This document shows positions 36,281-46,377 of a stretch of DNA of 64,000 nucleotides, piece by piece. Source of the DNA: Ruminococcus sp. YRD2003 (GTDB taxonomy: Bacteria > Bacillota > Clostridia > Oscillospirales > Ruminococcaceae); assembly GCA_900109435.1 (NCBI GenBank), contig FNZT01000006.1:1-64000 (forward strand), read 5' to 3'. The position numbers were made by a program, and so were the translations under genes. Below the pieces are notes generated by a model that saw only the letters and a list, made by a program, of their open reading frames with translations, did not search any database and was not told the DNA's origin. Each line of letters starts with the position of its first letter. The stretch's first letter is position 1.

Positions 36281-38260
36281 ATGGCAAAAAAGAAGGATTA
36301 CAGCAACGAAAGTATAACGATGCTGAAGGGCGCGGACAGAGTAAGGCTCCGTCCTGCGGTCATCTTCGGCTCTGACGGTCTTGACGGCTGCGAGCATTCC
36401 GTTTTCGAGGTCATCTCCAACTCTATAGACGAGGCGAGAGCGGGCTACGGAAACAAGATAATCGTCACCCACTACAGAAACAACGACATTGAGGTCGAGG
36501 ACTTCGGCCGCGGCTGTCCCGTCGATTACAACAGCACCGAGCAGCGCTACAACTGGGAGCTCGTCTACTGCGAGCTCTACGCGGGCGGCAAGTACGACCC
36601 GAGCGGCGAGAGCTATGAATTCTCGCTCGGTCTGAACGGACTTGGTCTGTGCTCGACGCAGTACGCCTCCGAGTATATGGACGTCGAGGTCGTGCGTGAC
36701 GGCTTCAAGTATGAGCTCCACTTCGAGAAGGGCAACAACGTCGGCGGACTGAAGAAGGAGCCGTCAAAGCGCAAGCAGACAGGCACCAAGACCCGCTGGC
36801 GCCCCGACCTCGAAGTATTCACCGATATAAACATATCAGACGAATTCTTCCACGATATCCTGAAGCGTCAGGCAGTCGTAAACCCGAATATTCTGTTCGT
36901 ATTCCGCTCCGAGAACGAGGCAGGCGGCTTCAATGAGACCGAATTCTTCTACGAGAACGGTATCACCGACTACGTAAGCGAGATAGTCGGCGATAACTCG
37001 CTGACCACGATACAGCACTGGACAGCCGAGCGGCGCGGCAAAGACCGCGAGGACAAGCCCGAATACAAGGTCAAGTTCGACGTGGCGCTCACCTTCTCGA
37101 ACAAGGTGAAGATGAAGGAGCACTACCACAACTCAAGCTTCCTCGAGCACGGCGGCTCACCCGAAGAGGCAGTCAAGCGCGCGCTCCCAGCGCAGATAGA
37201 CGCCTATATCAAGTCAGTGAACGGCTACCAGAAAAACGAGAGCAAGATAAAGTATGAGGACGTCGAAGAATGCCTCGTACTGATATCCTCCAACTTCTCC
37301 ACGCAGACCTCATACGCCAACCAAACCAAAAAGGCTATCACAAATAAATTCATACGCGAGGCAATGACGGAATTCCTCCGCCACCAGCTCGAAGTCTACT
37401 TCATCGAAAACCCCGACGAAGCCAAGCGGATATCCGAGCAGGTGCTGCTGAACAAGCGCAGCCGCGAGAACGCAGAACGTACCCGCCAGAATATGAAGAA
37501 CAAGCTCACGGGAAAGATAGACCTCGCGAATATGGTCGAAAAGTTCGTGGACTGCCGCACTAAGGACGTAACACGCCGCGAGATATACATCGTGGAGGGC
37601 GACTCGGCGCTCGGTTCGGTAAAGCTGGCAAGAGACGCCGAATTTCAGGCAGTCATCCCCGTCCGCGGAAAGATACTCAACTGCCTCAAGGCGGAATACT
37701 CCAAGATATTCAAGAGCGAGATAATCACCGACCTCATCAAGGTGCTCGGCTGCGGAGTCGAGGTCACCTCGAAAGCGAACAAGGAGCTCTCCTCTTTTGA
37801 CATCAACAACTTCCGCTGGAACAAGATAGTTATCTGCACCGATGCCGACGTCGACGGCTTCCAGATACGCACGCTGATACTGACGATGCTGTACAGGCTG
37901 ACTCCAAAACTGATAGAGGAGGGCTACGTATACATCGCAGAATCGCCGCTCTTCGAGATAAACACGAAGGAGAAGACCTACTTTGCCTACACAGAGCAGG
38001 AGAAACAGCGAATACTCGAGATGATAGGCGACAAGAAGCACACGATACAGCGCTCGAAAGGTCTCGGTGAGAACGAGCCCGATATGATGAGCCTCACGAC
38101 GATGAATCCCGATACCCGCCGCCTCATCAAGGTCACGGTCGACGACATCAAGGATTCCGCAGAGGTGTTCGAGATGCTCCTCGGCGACGACTTGCAGGGA
38201 CGAAAGAACTATATCTCCGAGTACGGCGCCGACTACCTCGACCTCGCCGACATCTCATAA
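36281..38260 (+). CDS. Type II topoisomerase ATPase subunit (ParE/GyrB-like, divergent)
   Basis: A 659-residue subunit with a GHKL ATPase domain (ISNSIDEARAG near residue 46, EDFGRGCP, SLGLNGLG), a transducer and a TOPRIM domain (VEGDSALG about 436, DADVDG about 528, catalytic Glu and Asp residues), ending in KGLGENEPD-MMSL. Length and the pairing with a ParC/GyrA-like gene point to DNA topoisomerase IV. The N-terminal signature is unusual: VRLRPAVIFGSDGLDG instead of VRKRPGMYIG. It could be a second, non-housekeeping enzyme; the window lacks other topoisomerase genes to compare. Confidence 0.87.
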   Translation: MAKKKDYSNESITMLKGADRVRLRPAVIFGSDGLDGCEHSVFEVISNSIDEARAGYGNKIIVTHYRNNDIEVEDFGRGCPVDYNSTEQRYNWELVYCELYAGGKYDPSGESYEFSLGLNGLGLCSTQYASEYMDVEVVRDGFKYELHFEKGNNVGGLKKEPSKRKQTGTKTRWRPDLEVFTDINISDEFFHDILKRQAVVNPNILFVFRSENEAGGFNETEFFYENGITDYVSEIVGDNSLTTIQHWTAERRGKDREDKPEYKVKFDVALTFSNKVKMKEHYHNSSFLEHGGSPEEAVKRALPAQIDAYIKSVNGYQKNESKIKYEDVEECLVLISSNFSTQTSYANQTKKAITNKFIREAMTEFLRHQLEVYFIENPDEAKRISEQVLLNKRSRENAERTRQNMKNKLTGKIDLANMVEKFVDCRTKDVTRREIYIVEGDSALGSVKLARDAEFQAVIPVRGKILNCLKAEYSKIFKSEIITDLIKVLGCGVEVTSKANKELSSFDINNFRWNKIVICTDADVDGFQIRTLILTMLYRLTPKLIEEGYVYIAESPLFEINTKEKTYFAYTEQEKQRILEMIGDKKHTIQRSKGLGENEPDMMSLTTMNPDTRRLIKVTVDDIKDSAEVFEMLLGDDLQGRKNYISEYGADYLDLADIS

Positions 38261-38314
38261 CAGCGCAGACCCTGACTCCGCATGATAATCATAACATAAC
38301 CAAAGGAGAACACA

Positions 38315-40558
38315 ATGGCAAAGAAGAAAAACTCCTCAGACAAGGCGCCCGTATTCAAGCACGAGGCGTATATAGAGGGCTCGGGCAGCGTAGTTGACCA
38401 GCACATCACGGACGTACTGAAAAGCAACTATATGCCCTACGCGATGAGCGTCATCGTATCGCGCGCCCTGCCCGAAATAGACGGCTTCAAGCCGTCTCAC
38501 CGCAAGCTGCTTTACATGATGTACAAGCGCGGGCTCCTCTCCCCCGACAAGGAACGCTCGAAGTCGGCAAACGTAGTCGGCGAGACGATGAAGCTCAATC
38601 CGCACGGCGACCAGGCTATATACGAGACTATGGTGAGACTCACCCGCGGCAACGAGTCGCTGCTCCACCCATACATCGACAGCAAGGGAAACTTCGGAAA
38701 GCAGTATTCGAGCAAGACGCGTTTCGCGGCAGCACGATACACCGAGGTCAAGCTCGAGAAGATATGCAATGAGCTCTTCCGCGACATCGACCACGACACG
38801 GTCGATTTCGTCCCCAACTACGACAACACCATGCAGGAACCTACCCTCCTCCCCGCGACTTTCCCGACGGTGCTCGTGAACTCCAATACGGGTATCGCCG
38901 TATCCATGGCGAGCAACGTCTGCCCCTTCAATCTCGCGGAGATATGCGAGACCACGATAGCCCTGATGAAGGACCCGAACCACGATATCCTCAGCACACT
39001 GAAAGGACCCGATTTCCCGGGCGGAGGCTTCCTGCTGTATGACGAGGCAGAGCTCGGCAAGGTCTACGAGACAGGCAGAGGCAGCCTGAAAGTGCGCTCC
39101 AAATACAGCTTTGACAGCGATTCCAAGTGCATAGAGGTCACACAGATACCGTATACGACCACCGTTGAAGCGATACAGGACAAAATAATCGAGCTCATCA
39201 AAGCAGGCAAGATACGCGAGATTTCCGATGTCCGAGACGAGACCGATATCAACGGTCTCAAGCTCGCAATAGAGGTAAAGCGCGGCACCGACCCTGACAA
39301 GCTCATGCAGAAGCTCTACCGCCTCACCCCCTTGCAGGACAGCTACCCCTGCAACTTCAACATCCTCATCGCGGGAACTCCGAAGGTAATGGGCGTGCGC
39401 GAGATACTCACAGAGTGGACAGCCTTCCGCGAGGAGTGCGTGATGCGCCGTACCTACTTCGACCTCCAGAAGAAGAAGGAGAAGCTCCACCTGCTCGAAG
39501 CACTGTCGAAGATACTGCTCGACATCGACAAGGCGATAAAGATTATCCGCGAGACCGAAGAGGAAGCGGACGTCGTACCGAACCTCATGATAGGCTTCGG
39601 AATAGACGAGATACAGGCTGAATACGTGGCGGAAATAAAGCTCCGCAACATCAACCGCCAGTACATCCTCCGCCGCGTCGAGGAGGTCGACCAGCTCCGC
39701 AAAGACATCGCGGAAATGGAGGACATACTCCGCGACAAGAAGAAGATACGCAAAATAATCATCGAGGAGCTGAAAGAGGTCTCGAAGAACTACGCTCAGC
39801 CGAGACGTACATTCTTCTACTACCAGTCCGACGTCGAGGAGGAAGAGGACGTAGACGATACGCCCGATTACGCGGTCAACCTCTTCGTCTCCGAAAGCGG
39901 CTACTTCAAGAAGATAACGCCCCAGTCGCTCCGCATGAGCAGCGAGCAGAAACTCAAGGACGGCGACTATATCAGCCAGACCTTCGAAGCGACGAACAAG
40001 ACCGACCTCATCTTCTTCTCGGACAAGGCTCAGGCGTACAAGTCCAAGGCAAGCGCATTCGACGACACAAAGGCGAGCGTCATGGGCGACTATGTCCCCG
40101 CCAAGCTCAGCTTTGACGAGGGCGAGAACCTCCGCCTGATGATACCGACCACCGATTACAGCGGCTACATCATATTCTTCTTCGAGAACGGCAAGGCGGC
40201 GAAGATACCGCTCAAATCGTACGAGACCAAGACCAACCGCAAGAAGCTCGCCAATGCATATTCGGACAAGTCACCGCTCGTTGCGGCAGTTTTCGTGAAC
40301 GAGGATGCGGACATACTCATCCGCACTACATCGGGACACGCCCTCGTGTTCAATTCGGGGATGATACTGCCCAAATCAACGCGCGATTCACAGGGCGTAC
40401 AGGTAATAACGCTGAGGAAAAACGCTCAGCTCGCTTCGGCAAAGACGATAACGGAGGAGGAAGCTCCCGAGCTCGAGAAGTACCGCGCAAAATCCGTGCC
40501 CGCGGCAGGCAAGCCCGCAAAAGAGCTCGGCGACAGCAACCAGCTTAGCTTCACATAA
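38315..40558 (+). CDS. Type II topoisomerase cleavage subunit (ParC/GyrA-like)
   Basis: A 747-residue DNA-cleaving partner of the preceding subunit, 54 bp downstream. It has the winged-helix region FKPSHRKLLYMMYKRG, NPHGDQAIYETMVR (96-109), GNFG, the catalytic Tyr142 in FAAARYTEVKL and a C-terminal beta-propeller-like domain from about residue 500. In GyrA/ParC the residue after HGD is a Ser that anchors quinolones through the metal bridge; here it is Gln100, with Glu104 at the second position. ParC-type topoisomerase IV is the better fit, since the GyrA-box is not obvious. Confidence 0.88.
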   Translation: MAKKKNSSDKAPVFKHEAYIEGSGSVVDQHITDVLKSNYMPYAMSVIVSRALPEIDGFKPSHRKLLYMMYKRGLLSPDKERSKSANVVGETMKLNPHGDQAIYETMVRLTRGNESLLHPYIDSKGNFGKQYSSKTRFAAARYTEVKLEKICNELFRDIDHDTVDFVPNYDNTMQEPTLLPATFPTVLVNSNTGIAVSMASNVCPFNLAEICETTIALMKDPNHDILSTLKGPDFPGGGFLLYDEAELGKVYETGRGSLKVRSKYSFDSDSKCIEVTQIPYTTTVEAIQDKIIELIKAGKIREISDVRDETDINGLKLAIEVKRGTDPDKLMQKLYRLTPLQDSYPCNFNILIAGTPKVMGVREILTEWTAFREECVMRRTYFDLQKKKEKLHLLEALSKILLDIDKAIKIIRETEEEADVVPNLMIGFGIDEIQAEYVAEIKLRNINRQYILRRVEEVDQLRKDIAEMEDILRDKKKIRKIIIEELKEVSKNYAQPRRTFFYYQSDVEEEEDVDDTPDYAVNLFVSESGYFKKITPQSLRMSSEQKLKDGDYISQTFEATNKTDLIFFSDKAQAYKSKASAFDDTKASVMGDYVPAKLSFDEGENLRLMIPTTDYSGYIIFFFENGKAAKIPLKSYETKTNRKKLANAYSDKSPLVAAVFVNEDADILIRTTSGHALVFNSGMILPKSTRDSQGVQVITLRKNAQLASAKTITEEEAPELEKYRAKSVPAAGKPAKELGDSNQLSFT

Positions 40559-40571
40559 GGAGCAAACGCGG

Positions 40572-40600
40572 TTGACAAACCCGCCCAATACGTGTATAAT
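40572..40600 (+). promoter_or_regulatory. Consensus promoter of glmS
   Basis: TTGACA (40572-40577), 17-bp spacer, TATAAT (40595-40600). The predicted leader is only about 35 nt and holds the hairpin ctgcggc/gccgcag (40609-40624) before the gaggagg ribosome site, so there is no room for a glmS ribozyme. Confidence 0.92.
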
Positions 40601-40644
40601 AGAATAAACTGCGGCACGCCGCAGGTCAGAGGAGGACAACAACT

Positions 40645-42483
40645 ATGTGTGGAATAGTCGGATTCACAGGCTCCGCTCAGGCAGCTCCCATACTGCTTGA
40701 CGGACTCTCAAAGCTCGAATACAGAGGCTACGATTCAGCGGGAATAGCAGTCCGCGACGGAAGCAATGATACAGAAATAGTAAAGGCAAAGGGCAAGCTG
40801 AAAGTGCTTGAGGAAAAGACCAACGGCGGCAAGGCTGTAAAGGGCTGCTGCGGCATAGGTCATACACGCTGGGCTACTCACGGCGAGCCCTCGACACTCA
40901 ACGCTCACCCTCACGCCAGCGACGACGAGAACGTCATCGCCGTACACAACGGCATCATCGAAAACTATCAGGAGCTCAAGGAGAAGCTCACCAAGAGCGG
41001 CTACGAATTCAAGTCGCAGACCGATACAGAGGTCGCAGTGAAGCTCATAGACTACTACTACAAGAAGTACGGTCTCGGACCCGTTGACTCCATCGCGCGC
41101 GCAATGATACGCATACGCGGCTCGTATGCGCTCTGCGTGATGTTCAAGGACTACCCGAACGAGATATACACCGCGCGCAAGGACAGCCCGATGATAATCG
41201 GCATCGCAGGCGGCGAAAGCTACGTTGCCTCCGACGTCCCCGCGATACTGAAATATACACGCAATGTGTACTACATCGGCAACATGGAGATAGCAAGACT
41301 CGAAAAGGGCGCAGTAACGTTCTATAACATCGACCGCGAGGAGATAACCAAGGAGCTCGTTGAGATAAAGTGGGACGCCGAAGCTGCCGAAAAGGGCGGC
41401 TACGAACACTTCATGCTCAAGGAGATACATGAGCAGCCCAAGGTCATCCGCGACACCATCAACTCCGTAGTAAAAGACGGCAGGATAGTCCTCGACGAAT
41501 TCGGACTCACCGACGACGAAGTCAAGGAGATACAGCAGATATACATCGTAGCGTGCGGCTCGGCATACCACGTTGGCATGGCGATACAGTACGTCATCGA
41601 GGAGCTCACCACTATCCCCGTCCGCGTAGAGCTCGCGTCGGAGTTCAGGTACAGGAAGATGCCGCTGAACAAGAAGAGCCTCGCTATAATAATCAGCCAG
41701 TCAGGCGAGACCGCCGACAGCCGTGCGGCTCTCACGCTTGCAAAGGAAAACGGCATCAAGACGCTCGGCATTGTAAACGTCATCGGCTCGAACATCGCAA
41801 GAGACGCCGACAACGTCTTCTACACACTTGCAGGTCCCGAGATATCGGTCGCTACGACTAAAGCATACAGCACACAGCTCATCGCGGGATATCTGCTCGC
41901 AATGCAGCTCTCGAAGGTGCGCGGCGAGATAACAGACGAGCGTTTCGCTGAACTTCTTGATGAGATACAGACCATTCCCGACAAGGTCGAGAAGATACTT
42001 GAGGATAAGGAGCGTCTTCAGTGGTTCGCGGCGAAGTTCGCGAATATCCGCGACGCATTCTTCATCGGACGCGGCATAGACTACGCAGTCAGCCTCGAGG
42101 GAAGCCTTAAAATGAAGGAGATAAGCTACATCCACTCCGAGGCATACGCCGCAGGAGAACTCAAGCACGGACCTATCTCCCTCATCGAGAACGGCACTCT
42201 CGTTATCAGTGTGCTCACTCAGCAGGCACTTTTCGAGAAGACGGTGTCGAACATGGTCGAGTGCAAGTCCCGCGGCGCATACATCATGGGACTGACCACC
42301 TACGGCAACTACAGTGTTGAGGACAACGCCGATTTCACAGCATATATCCCCAAGACAGACCCGCTGTTTGCGGCGAGCCTTGCGGTAGTACCGCTTCAGC
42401 TTCTCGGCTACTATGTATCGGTAGCAAAGGGGCTCGACGTCGACAAGCCGCGAAATCTCGCAAAGAGCGTTACAGTTGAATAA
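40645..42483 (+). CDS. glmS: Glucosamine-fructose-6-phosphate aminotransferase
   Basis: A 612-residue enzyme that makes glucosamine-6-phosphate from fructose-6-phosphate and glutamine, the first step of UDP-GlcNAc synthesis. The N-terminal class II glutaminase domain begins with the nucleophile Cys2 (MCGIVGF), with HTRWATHG and NGIIENY; two SIS isomerase domains follow (ACGSAYHVG, SQSGETADSRAAL, GRGIDYAVSLEGSLKMKE) and the C-terminus ends NLAKSVTVE, as usual. Single gene with a strong promoter. A structured RNA/terminator region follows at once. Confidence 0.97.
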   Translation: MCGIVGFTGSAQAAPILLDGLSKLEYRGYDSAGIAVRDGSNDTEIVKAKGKLKVLEEKTNGGKAVKGCCGIGHTRWATHGEPSTLNAHPHASDDENVIAVHNGIIENYQELKEKLTKSGYEFKSQTDTEVAVKLIDYYYKKYGLGPVDSIARAMIRIRGSYALCVMFKDYPNEIYTARKDSPMIIGIAGGESYVASDVPAILKYTRNVYYIGNMEIARLEKGAVTFYNIDREEITKELVEIKWDAEAAEKGGYEHFMLKEIHEQPKVIRDTINSVVKDGRIVLDEFGLTDDEVKEIQQIYIVACGSAYHVGMAIQYVIEELTTIPVRVELASEFRYRKMPLNKKSLAIIISQSGETADSRAALTLAKENGIKTLGIVNVIGSNIARDADNVFYTLAGPEISVATTKAYSTQLIAGYLLAMQLSKVRGEITDERFAELLDEIQTIPDKVEKILEDKERLQWFAAKFANIRDAFFIGRGIDYAVSLEGSLKMKEISYIHSEAYAAGELKHGPISLIENGTLVISVLTQQALFEKTVSNMVECKSRGAYIMGLTTYGNYSVEDNADFTAYIPKTDPLFAASLAVVPLQLLGYYVSVAKGLDVDKPRNLAKSVTVE

Positions 42484-42487
42484 CCAC

Positions 42488-42610
42488 AAGGGAGCACTTA
42501 GGCTGCTCTCCTTAGCGGAAAAAAGTGGGCTACCGAGCCGTAAAGTAACGGCTCATATTTGGTATCCTGCGAAACCGCCAAAGGGGGCTCCCCTTCGGTG
42601 CTCCCTTTTT
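42488..42610 (+). ncRNA. Structured RNA or attenuator after glmS
   Basis: A chain of helices can form: aagggagcac (42488-42497) with gtgctccctt (42598-42607), gcgg (42515-42518) with ccgc (42575-42578), and gagccg (42535-42540) with cggctc (42549-42554). The 3' part can instead fold as a terminator, aagggggc (42581-42588) with gctccctt (42600-42607) plus a T run; the two folds exclude each other. The promoter of the next gene lies downstream, so this is either the glmS 3' end or an independent RNA. No known family was recognised. The rest up to 42667 shows nothing else. Confidence 0.45.
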
Positions 42611-42667
42611 GCTGCCACTCAGGGGCGTACTGTGTATAAAAAATCAGTCTCATAGCACAAAAAGTCA

Positions 42668-42696
42668 TTTACAAGCTGTTCACATTATGATATAAT
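42668..42696 (+). promoter_or_regulatory. Promoter of the pectinase gene
   Basis: TTTACA (42668-42673), 17-bp spacer, TATAAT (42691-42696), with aaaggag before ATG 42772. Confidence 0.8.
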
Positions 42697-42771
42697 ATGA
42701 TAAATAGTATGCTTTCGAGAGGATAAATTGTTTAATTTATCCAAATAAGCATATGGAAAAGGAGTATTATT

Positions 42772-45700
42772 ATGAACAGCAGAGCAAGAAAACAAACTCT
42801 GACTGTTGTGGCAGTTTTTGCCGTCGTGTGTATGCTGGTAAGTCAGCTCCTCGCCTTCCCGCAGAGGACTGCCAGCGCCGCGGGCACTGACCTGTATGTA
42901 GGCTATACAGGCAAGGCAAACAACTTCTCAACTGTTCAGGACGCCGTAAACAAGGCGGCAAGCCTCAATCCCTCAAACGAGAACAGCCGCGTGACTATCC
43001 ACATCGCTCCAGGTACTTACCGCCAGCAGGTAGTGGTACAGACGCCATACATCTCATTCGTCAATGACGAGCCGCAGAAGGGCGACGCTGTCCTCACATG
43101 GTACTACGGCATAGGCTACAAGTACTACAGCGCCAACTCCAAGGGCTATTATGACGCTTCACTTGCAGCTTCAAAATCGGGCAAGAACGTCGCGAACTAC
43201 CGCTGGGGCGCTACTGTACAGCTCTGGCCCAAGGCAACGAACTTCAAGGCGCAGAACATCGTGTTCGAGAACTCCTTCAACCGCTATATCACGAATGAAG
43301 AGCTCGCAGACGGCGTTGAATGTACAAATGAGACGCTCACCGTACAGCGCAATCAGGGCGTTGACGTGAAGTCAAAGGCTTATACCGAGCGTGCAGCTGC
43401 TTTGTCAGCCGATACCTCATACTGCGAATTCCTGAACTGTAAGTTCCTGTCCAGTCAGGACACGCTCTACACGGGCGGAGCACCGCAGTATTACAAAAAC
43501 TGCGTTATCGAAGGACAGACCGACTACATATTCGGCGGCAGCAACGCCGTATTCGACAGCTGTGAGCTGCGCTGGAAGGGCTACAGCTCGGGCACTACAG
43601 GCGGCTACATCACAGCAGCAAGAAGCGGCAGCATCACCAATTACACGGGCTACCTCTTCAAGGACTGCAAGGTAACAGGCAGCACACAGCTCGCTGTTAC
43701 CCCAGGCTACCTCGGCAGACCGTGGGGTCAGGACGCGAAGGTGCTCTTCGTGAACACCACCCTCCAGAACGGCAACATGATACGCGCCGAGGGCTGGTAC
43801 TCCATGAGCGGCGTTCAGCCCGAGACAGTCAACGGCTTCAAGGAGAACGGCACAAAGCTCGCTAACGGTCAGCGTGTCGACCTCTCACAGCGAAAGGGTC
43901 ATACCGTCTCCGACAGCGACGCAGCAAATATCAACATCATAAACTATATGAACAACTGGACTCCCTCCTACATCAACGGCAGCGGACAGCAGCCTCAGCA
44001 GCCCGATAATCCCTCGGTTTCCGATGCTGTCAAGCTCTGCGGAGGCTGGTTCGAGGAGGCGTTCGTCGAGTGGGACAGCTCCAAGCTCGGCAGCAATGTA
44101 AAAGTAAGCTTCGCACAGTCGGGCACAGGCTCATTCACGCCCGTTGATTCGCAGCTTATCCGCAATAATCGCGTTGATATCCCCGGGCTCAAGGGCAATA
44201 CCAAATATGACATAAAGCTCGAAGGCTCGGGCGGCTCGGCAGTATGCACAGTCACAACTATGGCTTTCGACCGCAGCGGATATGCTCACTACAATTACAA
44301 GGGTGTGGGAGCCTATAATGACGACGGCACCCTAAAATCCGGCGTTACCGTCATCTACGTCACCAACGCCAACAAGGACACCATAACCTATGGCGGAAAA
44401 ACAGGACTTTATGACATCTTTTACAGTGCGAAGCCTTCAAACGTAGTGTTCCGATTCATCGGCACTATCGGAGTTCCCTCGGGAGCAAAGGCTAACGACG
44501 GCAAGCAGAACGACGGTTCAAGTATGCTCTATCTCCAGAATGCTGAGAATGTTACCATCGAGGGTATCGGATATGACGCAAACCTCGATAAATGGGGATT
44601 TGAAATGAAGCGCAGCAAGAGCTGCGAGGTTCGTAATCTCTGGCTCGGCAAATACCCCGATGACGGTATCTCCATGACAGGTTCGTCCGATAACAAGTCA
44701 TCACATATGTGGATACACAACAACAGCATCGAATCAGGCTATAACGCCTATGCAGGCAACGGCACCGTCGATGCGGATAAGGCTGACGGCGACGGCTCGA
44801 CAGATATCAAGTGGACAGAATATGTTACGATTTCATATAACGTTTACAAGGACTGCCATAAGACTTCACTCGTCGGCGGCGGTACGACTCATATGCAGGA
44901 CTGGATAACCTACCACCACAACTGGTTCAACAATACGGAATCACGTAATCCGCGCGCGAGAAACGCACATATCCACAGCTTCAACAACTACTTCACAACA
45001 AACAAGCAGTACGGTATCGGAGCTTCATACAACTCAAAGGTGTTCTCGGAAGCAAATTACTTCGAGAAGACAAATCTCCCGCTCGATGCTGTAAACATGG
45101 GCAGCGACGCTTACTCGGGAACTATCAAGTCCTACAACGACAAGTTCGACAGCTGCTCAATGGGCAGCGGTCTCGCATACAAGATAGTCAGCAGCCGAAA
45201 CGAAGCAGCTCAGATAGGCAACCTCAAAGCAGGCGGCGACGGCTACGACAACTTCGACCTCAATATGTACAGCTATTCCGCTCAGACTCCCGATCAGGCA
45301 AAGGCATCTGTCATCGACCTCGCAGGCCGTATGCAGCAGAAGGCGTACAATGCTGGCAGTGTATCGCAGGGTCAGCAGGGACAGGGTCCCGACCAGCCCG
45401 AGGAAGGCATAAAGAGCACGCTCATAAGCAAGCTCGAACCCAAGGACGCTTCCTACGGCTTCCTCTGGAACATCAAAGAGAATGTGAATTCGGGCGATAA
45501 GGCATTCGCAGACCGCGAGCACACTATCGCTTCTCTCCCCTCTTACATTGCAGGCGGCGAGCAGATACTCACAGCGTGCGACTCCAAGAAGACGGACTCC
45601 GACCTCGCAGTTATCACAGCGGCTAAGGATATCACGGTCTATGTCGCACTCGACCAGCGCGTCGAGAATCCTCCTTCATGGCTCGGAAGCTTCCAGCGCA

Positions 45701-46230
45701 TGAATGACGTAGTAGAAGTCAACGACGGCGAGTCGATAAAGGCATTCACACTCTATGCCAAGGAGCTGAATGAGGGCGGAACGCTCACTCTCGGCACCAA
45801 TGGCATGAGCGGCGCGTGCATGAACTACACAGCCTTTGCGGCAGAAAAGCCCGCAGAAACAACTACTTCAACGACCGAGACTACTACAACGACTACAGAG
45901 ACGACTACCACTACAACGACCGAGGAAACGACCACCACGACAGAGACTCCCACTACATACGAGGAGACGACCACAGAGACCACGACGACTGCAACAGCCG
46001 CCGACGAGACACTCTACGGAGACGCCAACCTCGACGAAAAGGTCTCTATCGCAGACGCAGTCGCTATCCTCCAGCACCTCGGCAACAAGGACAAGTACGG
46101 ACTGAAACCGCAGGGGCTCATCAATGCGGACGTATGCGGCGGCAAGGACGGCGTAACAGCAATGGACGCATATACTATCCAGAAAATAGATGCAGGAATG
46201 CTCACAGAGAAAGACCTGCCGATAGCATAA
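42772..46230 (+). CDS. Cellulosomal pectin methylesterase-pectate lyase with dockerin
   Basis: A 1152-residue secreted bifunctional enzyme. Signal peptide (1-37); CE8 pectin methylesterase (about 38-400) with QDTLY (Gln229, Asp230), Asp251 in DYIFGGSNAVF and GRPW (Arg316); a short FN3-like module (about 418-497); a PL1 pectate lyase (about 500-800) with ITYHHNWFNN and SRNPRARNAH, whose Arg is the expected catalytic base; a C-terminal module; a Thr/Glu linker (about 1062-1095); and a dockerin. The esterase removes methyl groups that block the lyase, so the two act in sequence. The second dockerin Ca loop reads DVCGGKDGVTAMD, one residue longer and less canonical than in the xylanase. Confidence 0.92.
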   Translation: MNSRARKQTLTVVAVFAVVCMLVSQLLAFPQRTASAAGTDLYVGYTGKANNFSTVQDAVNKAASLNPSNENSRVTIHIAPGTYRQQVVVQTPYISFVNDEPQKGDAVLTWYYGIGYKYYSANSKGYYDASLAASKSGKNVANYRWGATVQLWPKATNFKAQNIVFENSFNRYITNEELADGVECTNETLTVQRNQGVDVKSKAYTERAAALSADTSYCEFLNCKFLSSQDTLYTGGAPQYYKNCVIEGQTDYIFGGSNAVFDSCELRWKGYSSGTTGGYITAARSGSITNYTGYLFKDCKVTGSTQLAVTPGYLGRPWGQDAKVLFVNTTLQNGNMIRAEGWYSMSGVQPETVNGFKENGTKLANGQRVDLSQRKGHTVSDSDAANINIINYMNNWTPSYINGSGQQPQQPDNPSVSDAVKLCGGWFEEAFVEWDSSKLGSNVKVSFAQSGTGSFTPVDSQLIRNNRVDIPGLKGNTKYDIKLEGSGGSAVCTVTTMAFDRSGYAHYNYKGVGAYNDDGTLKSGVTVIYVTNANKDTITYGGKTGLYDIFYSAKPSNVVFRFIGTIGVPSGAKANDGKQNDGSSMLYLQNAENVTIEGIGYDANLDKWGFEMKRSKSCEVRNLWLGKYPDDGISMTGSSDNKSSHMWIHNNSIESGYNAYAGNGTVDADKADGDGSTDIKWTEYVTISYNVYKDCHKTSLVGGGTTHMQDWITYHHNWFNNTESRNPRARNAHIHSFNNYFTTNKQYGIGASYNSKVFSEANYFEKTNLPLDAVNMGSDAYSGTIKSYNDKFDSCSMGSGLAYKIVSSRNEAAQIGNLKAGGDGYDNFDLNMYSYSAQTPDQAKASVIDLAGRMQQKAYNAGSVSQGQQGQGPDQPEEGIKSTLISKLEPKDASYGFLWNIKENVNSGDKAFADREHTIASLPSYIAGGEQILTACDSKKTDSDLAVITAAKDITVYVALDQRVENPPSWLGSFQRMNDVVEVNDGESIKAFTLYAKELNEGGTLTLGTNGMSGACMNYTAFAAEKPAETTTSTTETTTTTTETTTTTTTEETTTTTETPTTYEETTTETTTTATAADETLYGDANLDEKVSIADAVAILQHLGNKDKYGLKPQGLINADVCGGKDGVTAMDAYTIQKIDAGMLTEKDLPIA

Positions 46231-46245
46231 AAACAGCCGAAAGTC

Positions 46246-46280
46246 AAAAGGGAGAGCAGCAATGTCTGCTCTCCCCTTTT
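46246..46280 (+). terminator. Terminator of the pectinase gene
   Basis: gggagagcag (46250-46259) with ctgctctccc (46266-46275), flanked by A and T runs. Confidence 0.9.
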
Positions 46281-46377
46281 ATATGGCGGAAAAAAGAGTA
46301 ATTTTACACCAAAGTAATGCATATGATTGAGTGTATGAGGTCTCAAAAAATTTTTTTGAAAAAATGAAAAAAAACGC

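Noticed and set aside
40601..40644. glmS ribozyme upstream of glmS
   Set aside because: The leader between promoter and ribosome site is about 35 nt, too short for the ribozyme core.
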